NCBI GenBank assembly: GCA_902768125.1
Contig: CACXKA010000010.1
Span: 1 to 59,042, forward strand
Origin: an uncultured Bacteroidales bacterium
GTDB taxonomy: Bacteria; Bacteroidota; Bacteroidia; Bacteroidales; Bacteroidaceae
Reading direction: 5' to 3'
Length of the DNA: 59,042 nt
Below the pieces are notes generated by a model. It was given only the letters and a program-made list of their open reading frames with translations. It made no database searches and had not been told where the DNA came from. The position numbers and the translations under genes were made by a program. This document shows positions 17,611 through 25,087 of the stretch, in pieces. How positions within the stretch are numbered: position 1 is the first letter of the stretch; the number at the start of each line of letters is the position of its first letter.

Positions 17611-17639
17611 ATTCTCTTCTAACTTATGCAAAATCAGCG

Positions 17640-17657
17640 TGAAACACATTTGTGTTC
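17640..17657. other. Hairpin just past the apt stop
   Basis: AACACA and TGTGTT pair around a 2-base centre, with partial extension outward through GCGTG/AACGT-like arms. It follows the apt stop directly but has no T run. One flank (GTTTCACG read leftward) also resembles half of a parS site. Confidence 0.3.
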
Positions 17658-17666
17658 AACGTGGCG

Positions 17667-18203
17667 TTAAATTCTGATGAGTGTGGTGACTTCGATTCCG
17701 TCGCCAATCGCTTCCCTTCCATGCAGCCCCTCGTCACGAATTTCCACCACAAAGTTCATGTAGCACTTCTTGGGATTGAACTTCTTTACCAGATTCCAAG
17801 CAGCCTTGATCGTGCCGCCTGTGGCAAGGAGATCGTCGTGCAGCAGCACCACATCGTTTTCGTCGATGGCGTCCACGTGAATTTCGATACTGTCAGTACC
17901 ATACTCCTTCGTGTATGACTCGCTGATGGTCTTGTAGGGGAGTTTGCCAGGCTTGCGTGCCATGATGAAACCCGCATTCAGACGACGAGCCAAAATAGCG
18001 CCCATCACATAGCCACGAGTTTCCAACCCCACTACTTTCGTGATGCCTTTGTCCTTGTAGAGTTCATACAACTGCTCCTCCATAATTTCAAGCGCTTTGG
18101 CATCCTTGAAGAGAGTGGTGACATCGCGGAAGTTGATTCCCTTTTGAGGAAAATCGGGGATACTGCGGAGATGATCTAATAAGTATTGGTTGTTCAGTTC
18201 CAT
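17667..18203 (-). CDS. apt: Adenine phosphoribosyltransferase
   Basis: From the ATG at 18203 (MELNNQYLLDHLRSIPDFPQ) the protein has 178 residues, the usual Apt length; the longer frame to 18260 adds 19 residues outside the family. The FPQKGINFRDVT segment and the PRPP loop VVLLHDDLLATGGTIKAA (residues 118-135) are intact, as is the ARKPGKLPY flexible loop. It makes AMP from adenine and PRPP. The gene is bracketed by two parS-like sites, and its probable -7 element (18290-18297) overlaps the upstream one. Confidence 0.96.
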   Translation of the reverse strand: MELNNQYLLDHLRSIPDFPQKGINFRDVTTLFKDAKALEIMEEQLYELYKDKGITKVVGLETRGYVMGAILARRLNAGFIMARKPGKLPYKTISESYTKEYGTDSIEIHVDAIDENDVVLLHDDLLATGGTIKAAWNLVKKFNPKKCYMNFVVEIRDEGLHGREAIGDGIEVTTLIRI

Positions 18204-18275
18204 AAGAAGTTGATTGTATTGTTTGTTTGAGTTTTTTCTTGTAAATGGTTGATTTTGCATCCAATAACCGCAAAT

Positions 18276-18291
18276 TGTTTCACGTGGAACA
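18276..18291. promoter_or_regulatory. parS-like ParB-binding site 2
   Basis: TGTTTCACGTGGAACA is the exact reverse complement of the site at 17595. It lies between the mnmG stop and the apt start and overlaps the apt -7 element by two bases, so bound ParB could affect apt transcription. Confidence 0.8.
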
Positions 18292-18297
18292 AAAGTA
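18290..18297 (-). promoter_or_regulatory. Probable -7 element for apt
   Basis: Read leftward, TACTTTTG matches TAnnTTTG. It lies just after the mnmG stop, about 90 bases ahead of apt. A -33 box would fall within the end of mnmG, and no good TTTG is seen there. Confidence 0.4.
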
Positions 18298-18302
18298 ATG
18301 CT

Positions 18303-20207
18303 TTAACGTCCCATCAGCACCAACATAATGTTGATATCGGAGGGTGAAACCCCTGGAATACGTGAGGCTTGTGCCAGCGTGACGGGTTGGATGGCTTGCA
18401 GTTTCTGGCGAGCTTCGATAGAGATTTGTGTCATATTGGGATAGTCGAACTTGCCCTGAATCTTGATGTTCTCCAGCCGAATCATCTTATCTGCTTGCTG
18501 CTGCTCGCGATAGATGTAGCCCTTGTACTTGACTTGTATTTCTGCTGCTTCGATGATTTCTTCTCTTCGTGGGTCGTCGCCCAAGATGTGCTCCAATTCC
18601 TTCTGGAAAGGGGCGATGTGAGGAGCGATGTTGTTGATGTTGATTTGTGGACGCCCCAACAATTCCTCCAATTTGCAACCTTGTCGGAGTGGGGTGGTGC
18701 CCAACGCCTCTAACGTTGGATTGATCAGCGAAGGTTTCAGCGAGAAATTGGCGACGAAGTTGGTGATTGCCTCAATCTTCTCCTTCTTCGAAATCATCAG
18801 CTGGTAGCGTTCTTCCGAAGCCAAACCCAGTTGGTGACTACGTTCTGTCAGGCGCATATCGGCATCGTCCTGACGTAGTAGAATGCGGTATTCAGCACGC
18901 GAGGTGAACATACGGTAAGGTTCATCCACTCCCTTTGTCACCAAGTCATCAATCAGCACACCAATATAAGCCTCATTTCTGCCCAACGTGAAGGCTTCTC
19001 CGCCGTTCAGTGATGGGTTGCAGTTGATGGCAGCGTTGATACCCGCAATTACACCTTGTCCAGCCGCTTCTTCATAGCCCGTAGTGCCGTTCACCTGCCC
19101 AGCAAAGAAGAGGTTTTTCACCACTTTCGATTCGAGGGAATGTTTCAGCTGGGTGGGGTCGAAGAAGTCGTATTCTATCGCATAGCCAGGTCGATAAACC
19201 TCCAAGTTCTTGAAAGCAGGAATCTCTCGAAGTGCCTTGATTTGGATGTCCATTGGCAGCGACGAAGAGAAACCATTCAGATACATCTCGTTGGTCGTCT
19301 CTCCTTCTGGCTCGAGGAACAGCATGTGCTCGTCCTTGTCAGGGAATGTATGCAGCTTGGTTTCAATGCTTGGACAATAGCGAGGACCGATGCTCTGAAT
19401 CTGTCCGTTATAGAGAGGTGAATCCGCCAATCCTGAGCGCAACACCTCATGTACAGCCGTGTTCGTGTAGCAAATCCAGCAGGGGAGGGCGTTCCTTTTT
19501 GATACAGCTGTATGTTCCGTGGGCAGATACGAGAACTTGTGGAAATCGTGGTCACCATCCTGTTTCTCCATCAACGAGAAGTCCACACTTCGCTTGTCGA
19601 TGCGCACAGGAGTGCCTGTCTTCATCCTGTCGGCACGAATCCCATGTTTGGTGATGGATTCCGTCAGTTCCAACGAAGGCAGTTCGGCACATCTTCCACC
19701 AGGAATCATCACCCTGCCGATGTGCATCAAACCGTTTAGGAATGTACCAGCCGTGATGATGACACACTTTGCCTGAAACTCTGCTCCGTAGAAAGTATTT
19801 ACTCCTTTAACGATTTGATTTTCAACAACTAACCCCCTTACTTGGTCTTGCCAAATCTGCAAGTTCGGTGTGTTTTCCAGTATCTCTCGCCAAGTCCAGA
19901 TGAACTTGTTGCGATCACATTGCGAACGAGGACTCCATACAGCAGGACCTTTCGAGAGATTCAACATCCTGAATTGCAAGCTACAACGATCCGTCACGAT
20001 GCCTGTGAAGCCTCCCAATGCATCTATCTCTCTCACAATCTGTCCTTTAGCGATACCACCAATGGCAGGATTGCACGACATTTGTGCAATCTTGTTCATA
20101 TCCATCGTGATCAGACACGTCTTGGCACCCAAATTAGCAGCAGCAGCAGCAGCCTCACAACCAGCGTGACCTGCTCCCACCACTACCACATCGTAGTTGA
20201 AAATCAT
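18303..20207 (-). CDS. mnmG: tRNA uridine-5-carboxymethylaminomethyl modification enzyme MnmG
   Basis: The 634-residue FAD protein begins with the dinucleotide fold MIFNYDVVVVGAGHAGCEAA (GxGxxG at 11-16). It has the MSCNPAIGGIAKGQIVREID segment, the GTFLNGLMHIG region, the FAD-contact NGFSSSLP, FFAGQVNGTTGYEEAAGQG, and a helical C-terminal domain ending SRIPGVSPSDINIMLVLMGR. With MnmE it modifies the wobble uridine of several tRNAs. In many bacteria mnmG (gidA) lies near the replication origin, which fits the nearby parS-like sites. A strong promoter is at 20230-20260. Confidence 0.97.
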   Translation of the reverse strand: MIFNYDVVVVGAGHAGCEAAAAAANLGAKTCLITMDMNKIAQMSCNPAIGGIAKGQIVREIDALGGFTGIVTDRCSLQFRMLNLSKGPAVWSPRSQCDRNKFIWTWREILENTPNLQIWQDQVRGLVVENQIVKGVNTFYGAEFQAKCVIITAGTFLNGLMHIGRVMIPGGRCAELPSLELTESITKHGIRADRMKTGTPVRIDKRSVDFSLMEKQDGDHDFHKFSYLPTEHTAVSKRNALPCWICYTNTAVHEVLRSGLADSPLYNGQIQSIGPRYCPSIETKLHTFPDKDEHMLFLEPEGETTNEMYLNGFSSSLPMDIQIKALREIPAFKNLEVYRPGYAIEYDFFDPTQLKHSLESKVVKNLFFAGQVNGTTGYEEAAGQGVIAGINAAINCNPSLNGGEAFTLGRNEAYIGVLIDDLVTKGVDEPYRMFTSRAEYRILLRQDDADMRLTERSHQLGLASEERYQLMISKKEKIEAITNFVANFSLKPSLINPTLEALGTTPLRQGCKLEELLGRPQININNIAPHIAPFQKELEHILGDDPRREEIIEAAEIQVKYKGYIYREQQQADKMIRLENIKIQGKFDYPNMTQISIEARQKLQAIQPVTLAQASRIPGVSPSDINIMLVLMGR

Positions 20208-20229
20208 CTTATTACGCGTAATTGAAGTG

Positions 20230-20260
20230 CAAAGTTAGTACAAACCGAGCGAAATACAAA
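20230..20260 (-). promoter_or_regulatory. Promoter of mnmG
   Basis: Read leftward: TTTG (20257-20260), a spacer of exactly 19 bases, then TAACTTTG (20230-20237), a full match to the Bacteroidetes sigma factor consensus. The start codon follows 23 bases further on. Confidence 0.8.
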
Positions 20261-20345
20261 ATTAATCAGAATTTATTTTTATTTCCGAGGTGCCGCCTAA
20301 GTTCGACGAAGTCAACATTACGATTAACCGAGCGAAATACAAAAT
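20243..20345. repeat. 20-base direct repeat covering the mnmG -33 region
   Basis: AACCGAGCGAAATACAAAAT occurs exactly at 20243-20262 and at 20326-20345. In the leftward sense each copy supplies a TTTG box. The outer copy is followed after 19 bases by TAATGTTG, one base away from a -7 element, so the pair looks like a tandem or decayed duplicate promoter. Confidence 0.65.
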
Positions 20346-20359
20346 AAAAACAAAAGTTT

Positions 20360-23164
20360 TTACTTCATCTTATACAACTTATATTGGAATGTTAGCTGCA
20401 CATAGTGTGGATTGCCTGAACTGCGGTTTTCGCTTCGTCCTGTGCCTGATATATATGTGCTGAAATTGCTACGTTCCTGCAGAATGTCGTACCATGAGAG
20501 CTTCAGTAAGCCTCTGTAGTCGCGTAGCACCTTATATTCAACACCCAGATTCCAGATGAATTCTGTGCGGTTCGCATCTCTCATCTTACTACCTGCTTGC
20601 CCAGAAATGTTCAGGTCGGTCTTGAGGGTGAGCCTGTTTCCCAACCAATAATTCCAGGTGCTGTTGACGTTATATGTATGATTCTTTTCAATCGAAGTCA
20701 TATAGTTGCTTTCGCCCCATTGGTAGCGATAGTTTCCGTTCAGCGTCAGGTCGAAATGCTTGGTGTACAGCACGAATCGAGGCGCTAAAGAAATGGAGTG
20801 AACATCCGAAGCTCCCTTTCCACTTTCTGTCGCACCAAGAGCTTGCATGTAGCTGACCGAATGATTAAAATTATAGTTGGTGTTTACACTCAGATTCGCA
20901 TGCTGGAAGTCTGTTCGGTAGCTGACATTTCCACCAAGTCCCCAGTTGCCGTTGATGTTCTCAGATGTGGAGATCGTTCCTCCTGTCTTTGTATCAAAGA
21001 TAGTTCGAGAAGAGATGTTGTTTCGGGTGAAAGAATAGTTGCCATTAAACGACCATCCGCCGCCACAATTGGCATTGAGGTAAAAGCTATGGGTTTCCGG
21101 CTTCTTGAGGTTCGGATTGGCTATCCGAATGTAGAGCGGATTATTGTTTGTAGTTGGTTGTACCAGGTATGAGCCGTCTACGAAACGATTGTTATACTGA
21201 TAGATCAAGTTCATATAATGATTCTGTCCGAATCGGTATGACAGGTTGGTGGACAAATTCAGGAGTGGTGCTTGCTGGGTGGTGTCGGCTATCACACCGT
21301 CCTTGCGTTCATAGTGGTAAGTATCCCGCGTGGGAGCAACCCTCACGTTTTGACTGAAGCTCCAGCGTTTGAAGTGAAAGTTATAGTCGATTCCTATATT
21401 GTGGGCAGCCGACTTGGTTTGTTGGTAGGTGCTGATGCTGTCCAGTCGCTGGTAGTTGTTTGTCAGGTCATAATAGATACGCTCCGATTCACTATTATTA
21501 TGCGTGAACTCATAGGTGAAAGTCATGTTCTGGTGCAACTTTTCCGGACCGAATTCGAAATGACTTCTTGCCATAAGGCTGAGACGCTCTGAATTGGCGG
21601 GAGCAGTGCTTTCTCGCAGATAGTGCCACACGCTGTCGCCATATTGTAGGTAATCCGTCTGCTGCCGTTCTGTCGATGATTCAAACCGGTCGCTTGTGTT
21701 CAGGTTTATACGAATGTCAATGTTGGCATCCGCCTCTCCTTCAAAATAGTTGTAAAAGTTGCCTTGAAAACCGAACGATTGCTGATGCGAACGGCTCGAT
21801 GACTCACTGCTTCTGCGGTTCAGCGTGATGCCGGCCAGCTGTTCCTCGTCCATCAGTTCGTTGTTTTCGCCCACGAACGGATTGCCGTTATAGGTAGCAC
21901 TATTCGATTGACTATGCGACTTTGAGTCATTGTAGCCATAGTTCATATTCACATTAAAACCACCATTCTTTGTCGATGTATTGACACCGAGATGATGATC
22001 CGTGTTGTTGTTGTAGCTTTTCGACTGAGAGGCAGAAGTCGAATATTGCTCGTATTCAGGCATGATGGTCGAATTGAGGGATTCCCGCTCGCTTCGCTGG
22101 TCAGTGTAGTAATATTGGGGGCGATACTGCACTTGGGTTTTGCCGAACCGTCTTCTGTAACTTCCATCCATCCTGTTATTGCTGTTTTTCTTCGAGTTGG
22201 GATTAGGCAAATCATCCAATTGAACGTTTGCGTCCCACTCTCCCTTATTGCCTTTCCTCCATTGCATTCCTTGCATCTGGAAATGGTAAGTGTTCTTGAC
22301 GTCCGTCGTTCCTATCTCAGGCTTCGTCAACTCCACTTTATTCACAGGATTCTTCGTAATCATATCAGCCACCAAATGCTTTGTCGTGTCCGTACTCAAC
22401 GTGTCTGCTTGCGTCTTATATACTCGGAACTGTTTCAAATCCGCATTTTCGATGTTTTCCAACGCTATCTTCATGTCGTGGGCAAAGAACGATTCACCAT
22501 TCAGCCTGATTTCATGAATCACGCTGTCTCGGTAGGTGAGCTGTCCGTCTTCATAGCGCAATCCGGGCATACGACGCACCAGATTGAGCAACACCGTTCC
22601 TCGGGGCATCTCAAACGCATCCACATTAAACACTGTCGTGTCGCCACTCTCATACATTCGTTGCAACTCTCCGACAATCACCACCTCGTCCACACTCATC
22701 GGCTTGCTTTTCAGCACGATGCTGTCGAGATTCAAATGCCAACCTCCTCCAAAACTCTTATTTTCTTCACTATAGTATCTAAATGCCAGCTTCAGGTCTT
22801 GCGTGTATGTTTCATATCCCACATAAGAGATCTTCATCCTCACTCTGGGCACATCGTTCTTCTTCACACGCTTCTTCAGCACAGACATCCCCTGATAAAA
22901 ATGCCCGTTTTTGTCCGCCACAGCCACCTGCTTCACCGTCGTATCGTTCAGGCACACCAATTGGATGTTCGCGCTGGGAAGCGGATAAGACTTGGGATCC
23001 ATCTCGTCTATTCCAAAAATACGACCGGTAATGTTCAGCCAAATTTGCTCCCCGACCGTTTGGCGACCATTTGGCTGCCCGCCCCCAGAAATATAAATCT
23101 GAGCCTGCATCCCGATCGACATGCAGAGCAGCAAAACCATCCATATAGCCTTTTTCTTGCTCAT
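20360..23164 (-). CDS. Outer-membrane beta-barrel protein of the TonB-receptor-like family
   Basis: From the ATG at 23164 (MSKKKAIWMVLLLCMSIGMQ) the protein has 934 residues with a signal peptide ending AQA/AQI. A carboxypeptidase-regulatory-like domain follows (NITGRIFGID to MKISYVGYETYTQDL), then SMSVDEVVIVG-type linker and a plug-like domain (RGTVLLNLVRRMPGLRYEDG, residues about 190-260), then a large barrel rich in alternating aromatic strands (FGFQGNFYNYF, NIGIDYNFHFKRWSFSQNV) ending HYVQLTFQYKLYKM. This is the OMP_b-brl_3-like group of TonB-receptor relatives without a SusD partner. No TonB box is evident. Cargo unknown. Single-gene unit with its own promoter. Confidence 0.82.
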   Translation of the reverse strand: MSKKKAIWMVLLLCMSIGMQAQIYISGGGQPNGRQTVGEQIWLNITGRIFGIDEMDPKSYPLPSANIQLVCLNDTTVKQVAVADKNGHFYQGMSVLKKRVKKNDVPRVRMKISYVGYETYTQDLKLAFRYYSEENKSFGGGWHLNLDSIVLKSKPMSVDEVVIVGELQRMYESGDTTVFNVDAFEMPRGTVLLNLVRRMPGLRYEDGQLTYRDSVIHEIRLNGESFFAHDMKIALENIENADLKQFRVYKTQADTLSTDTTKHLVADMITKNPVNKVELTKPEIGTTDVKNTYHFQMQGMQWRKGNKGEWDANVQLDDLPNPNSKKNSNNRMDGSYRRRFGKTQVQYRPQYYYTDQRSERESLNSTIMPEYEQYSTSASQSKSYNNNTDHHLGVNTSTKNGGFNVNMNYGYNDSKSHSQSNSATYNGNPFVGENNELMDEEQLAGITLNRRSSESSSRSHQQSFGFQGNFYNYFEGEADANIDIRINLNTSDRFESSTERQQTDYLQYGDSVWHYLRESTAPANSERLSLMARSHFEFGPEKLHQNMTFTYEFTHNNSESERIYYDLTNNYQRLDSISTYQQTKSAAHNIGIDYNFHFKRWSFSQNVRVAPTRDTYHYERKDGVIADTTQQAPLLNLSTNLSYRFGQNHYMNLIYQYNNRFVDGSYLVQPTTNNNPLYIRIANPNLKKPETHSFYLNANCGGGWSFNGNYSFTRNNISSRTIFDTKTGGTISTSENINGNWGLGGNVSYRTDFQHANLSVNTNYNFNHSVSYMQALGATESGKGASDVHSISLAPRFVLYTKHFDLTLNGNYRYQWGESNYMTSIEKNHTYNVNSTWNYWLGNRLTLKTDLNISGQAGSKMRDANRTEFIWNLGVEYKVLRDYRGLLKLSWYDILQERSNFSTYISGTGRSENRSSGNPHYVQLTFQYKLYKMK

Positions 23165-23213
23165 TACTCTCAACTTTTAAGCGTAGTTCTACGTACTTTT
23201 TTTGAAAACGATG

Positions 23214-23221
23214 CAAAGGTA
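23214..23221 (-). promoter_or_regulatory. Promoter -7 element for the beta-barrel gene
   Basis: Read leftward, TACCTTTG matches TAnnTTTG, about 50 bases ahead of the start codon. A TTG lies 21 bases further upstream. Confidence 0.55.
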
Positions 23222-23770
23222 CGTTTTTTGCCCTCAAACCACCAAGAAAATCAATTTACAAAAAATTTACATTTTCATGGAGGGGGTGGAAAACAATTTA
23301 CAAAAATTATACATATATTTTGTAGTTCGCTATCTTTCAGCAACTTATGAAAAACAGGTGCCGTGGAAAGGAGAAAAGCCTCGACAAAGTTAATTCTTTC
23401 TCTTGAAACAGAAAAATATTTCCTGTAAAAACAGATTTTTTGTTTCCTCATGGGAGAGATTTTGTTCCCCCGTTAGGAAAATATTTTTTTCTAACTAGGC
23501 AGCAAAAATTGCTTCCCCCTAAGGGAAAATTTTGCAACCCTTAAGGGTAACAAAAATTACCCTTCAAAAATTGCCGACGGCAATCCTATCTTTTGCCGTC
23601 GGCAAAACGATGCTTTGCCGCCGCCTCTTTCAATCGATGCCGTCGGGGCGTCTCCTTTTTTAGAACTGAAGTGAAGCGATGACTTGCCATAATTCTTAAA
23701 ATCTTTCGTTTTTTGATAAAATATTCCCTCACTTTTTACGCCAAAACTTGTTGGTATTGGCAAAAAGTGT
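23222..23770. other. Long AT-rich divergent intergenic region with clustered palindromes
   Basis: The gene-free gap between the leftward beta-barrel gene and the rightward 24-codon ORF is the place where coding strand switches for the whole window. It is AT-rich and full of short inverted repeats between 23465 and 23650: GTTAG...CTAAC, CCCTTAAGGG, GGTAAC/TTACC, TTGCCGACGGCAA and TTTGCCGTCGGCAAA. No convincing DnaA boxes (TTATNCACA) were found by eye; the closest is TTATACATA near 23307. No protein-like ORF was accepted here. Confidence 0.6.
23465..23606. repeat. Cluster of unrelated short palindromes
   Basis: At least five inverted repeats of 10-24 bases stand side by side, each with a different sequence, ending with the mirror pair TTGCCGACGGCAA (23570-23582) and TTTGCCGTCGGCAAA. 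The architecture recalls the tandem palindromes at 36429 and 57063. Confidence 0.55.
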
Positions 23771-23778
23771 TACATTTG
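23748..23778 (+). promoter_or_regulatory. Promoter of the small ORF-methyltransferase-U32-ruvB operon
   Basis: TTG (23748-23750), a 20-base spacer, then TACATTTG (23771-23778) match the Bacteroidetes consensus. Transcription should begin near 23785, only about 13 bases ahead of the 24-codon ORF. Confidence 0.7.
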
Positions 23779-23797
23779 TGGCGAAATATCTTTATTC

Positions 23798-23872
23798 ATG
23801 AAGAAACTAACCGACTGGCTCAAAAAGAGAGCTCTTCTTCATCGCATGACCCATGTATCCATCAAATGGTAA
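23798..23872 (+). CDS. 24-residue cationic small ORF, possible leader peptide
   Basis: The first ATG after the promoter opens a 24-codon ORF beginning MKKLTDWLKKRALLHR and ending SIKW-stop. It is basic and could form an amphipathic helix. The methyltransferase ATG lies only 3 bases after its TAA, a spacing that suggests translational coupling. It could be a leader peptide, a small functional protein, or chance; I know no family for it. The lysine start and tight placement between promoter and gene argue that it is translated. Confidence 0.5.
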   Translation: MKKLTDWLKKRALLHRMTHVSIKW

Positions 23873-23875
23873 CTT

Positions 23876-25087
23876 ATGAAATGGACACCTGAACTTCGTG
23901 ATTTCATCCAGGAACATCTGAATGATGATACGGCTGGGTTGCTGTTGGCAGCTCAGCGGTATCAGGGGATTGATGTGCCTTTTGCTGTAGAGCAGATTGA
24001 GGCGAGGAAACGCTTGAAAGGGAAGTTGCCCGAGTGGTATGAAAATGTGGAGTTGGTGATGGGTGGAAGAGTGCCTGCAGAGCAATGCAGTTCGGAAGTG
24101 ACGGCGAGATATAAACGGAGCATTCTGGAGGGGGAGAGTCTTTGTGATATGACGGGTGGAATGGGTGTGGATTTCTGGTATATGTCGGAAGGAATGAAGA
24201 GATCGATTTATACGGAGAGGAATGAGGAACTTTGTGAGGTGGCAAGACATAACTTTCAGGTGCTGAAGGATGAAAGGCATCCTGAGGCAGAGGTGAGATG
24301 TGGCGATGGACGAGAATTGCCGATTCCATCGGTGGACATCATCTATCTTGACCCCGCACGAAGGGCTGGAGACGGGAGCCGTGTGTATGCGATGGAGGAT
24401 TGTGAACCGAATATCGTGGAGTGGCAGGATGAACTCTTGCGTCATACGAAGATGCTGTTGGTGAAACTCTCGCCGATGGTGGATATTACAGATGTGTTGA
24501 GAAAGTTGAAGGGAGTGACGGATGTGCATATCGTGGGGGTAAGGAATGAGTGCAAGGAAATATTGGTGCAAGCCCATGCGGTTGGCGATTCTCTCTATGC
24601 GGGGTGTGTGAAGGTGCATTGTGTGGATTTTTGGGCAGATAGACAAATGGAATACATTTTTGAGAGTTCAGAGGAAACACATCGTGTGAATATCACTTCT
24701 TTAGGGGTTAGAGGTTTTCTCTACGAACCTGATGTAACCCTGATGAAGGCACAGGCATTCAGTTCTCTTTGCCAGCGATTTCCTGTGTATCAGTTGGATG
24801 TGGAGACTCATTTGATGACTTCCGACGAATTCGTCGCTGATTTCCCAGGTCGTATCTTTGAGGTGGAGGAAATGATTCCGTTCTCTTCGAAGGTGATGAA
24901 ACGACTGAAGAAAGAGATTCCCCAAGCTAATATTGCTACCCGTAACTTTGTGATGACTGCTGAGGAATTGCAGAAAAGGTCAGGCATCAAAGTTGGGGGT
25001 GAGGTGTATTTGTTTGGGGCAAAAGTGAAAGATGTGGGGCAGATGTTGCTGAAGTGCAGAAAAAAAGTCGTACCTTCGCACCCATGA
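23876..25087 (+). CDS. Class I SAM-dependent methyltransferase with THUMP-like C-terminal domain
   Basis: The 403-residue protein belongs to a Bacteroidetes family of RNA-type methyltransferases (Porphyromonas PG_1098 type). An N-terminal helical part is followed by motif I CDMTGGMGVDFWYM (90-103), the acidic ribose loop in YTERNEELC, and motif IV YLDPARRAGDG (157-167). The last third (DEFVADFPGRIFEVEE and GGEVYLFGAK) is the THUMP-like and ferredoxin-like portion. The target is probably RNA but is not established. Its stop overlaps the next start by 4 bases. Confidence 0.85.
   Translation: MKWTPELRDFIQEHLNDDTAGLLLAAQRYQGIDVPFAVEQIEARKRLKGKLPEWYENVELVMGGRVPAEQCSSEVTARYKRSILEGESLCDMTGGMGVDFWYMSEGMKRSIYTERNEELCEVARHNFQVLKDERHPEAEVRCGDGRELPIPSVDIIYLDPARRAGDGSRVYAMEDCEPNIVEWQDELLRHTKMLLVKLSPMVDITDVLRKLKGVTDVHIVGVRNECKEILVQAHAVGDSLYAGCVKVHCVDFWADRQMEYIFESSEETHRVNITSLGVRGFLYEPDVTLMKAQAFSSLCQRFPVYQLDVETHLMTSDEFVADFPGRIFEVEEMIPFSSKVMKRLKKEIPQANIATRNFVMTAEELQKRSGIKVGGEVYLFGAKVKDVGQMLLKCRKKVVPSHP

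Noticed and set aside
21992-23350. 452-codon plus-strand open frame
   Set aside because: Antisense to the beta-barrel gene and running through its promoter; no recognisable motifs.
23557-23763. 68-codon minus-strand ORF in the divergent gap
   Set aside because: It is built from the palindromic repeats and has low-complexity content; such frames are often annotated as hypothetical proteins but I see no support for translation.
23165-23797. Transfer RNA or structured RNA gene in the divergent gap
   Set aside because: No cloverleaf with TTCGA arm or CCA end, and the inverted repeats are too short and separate.
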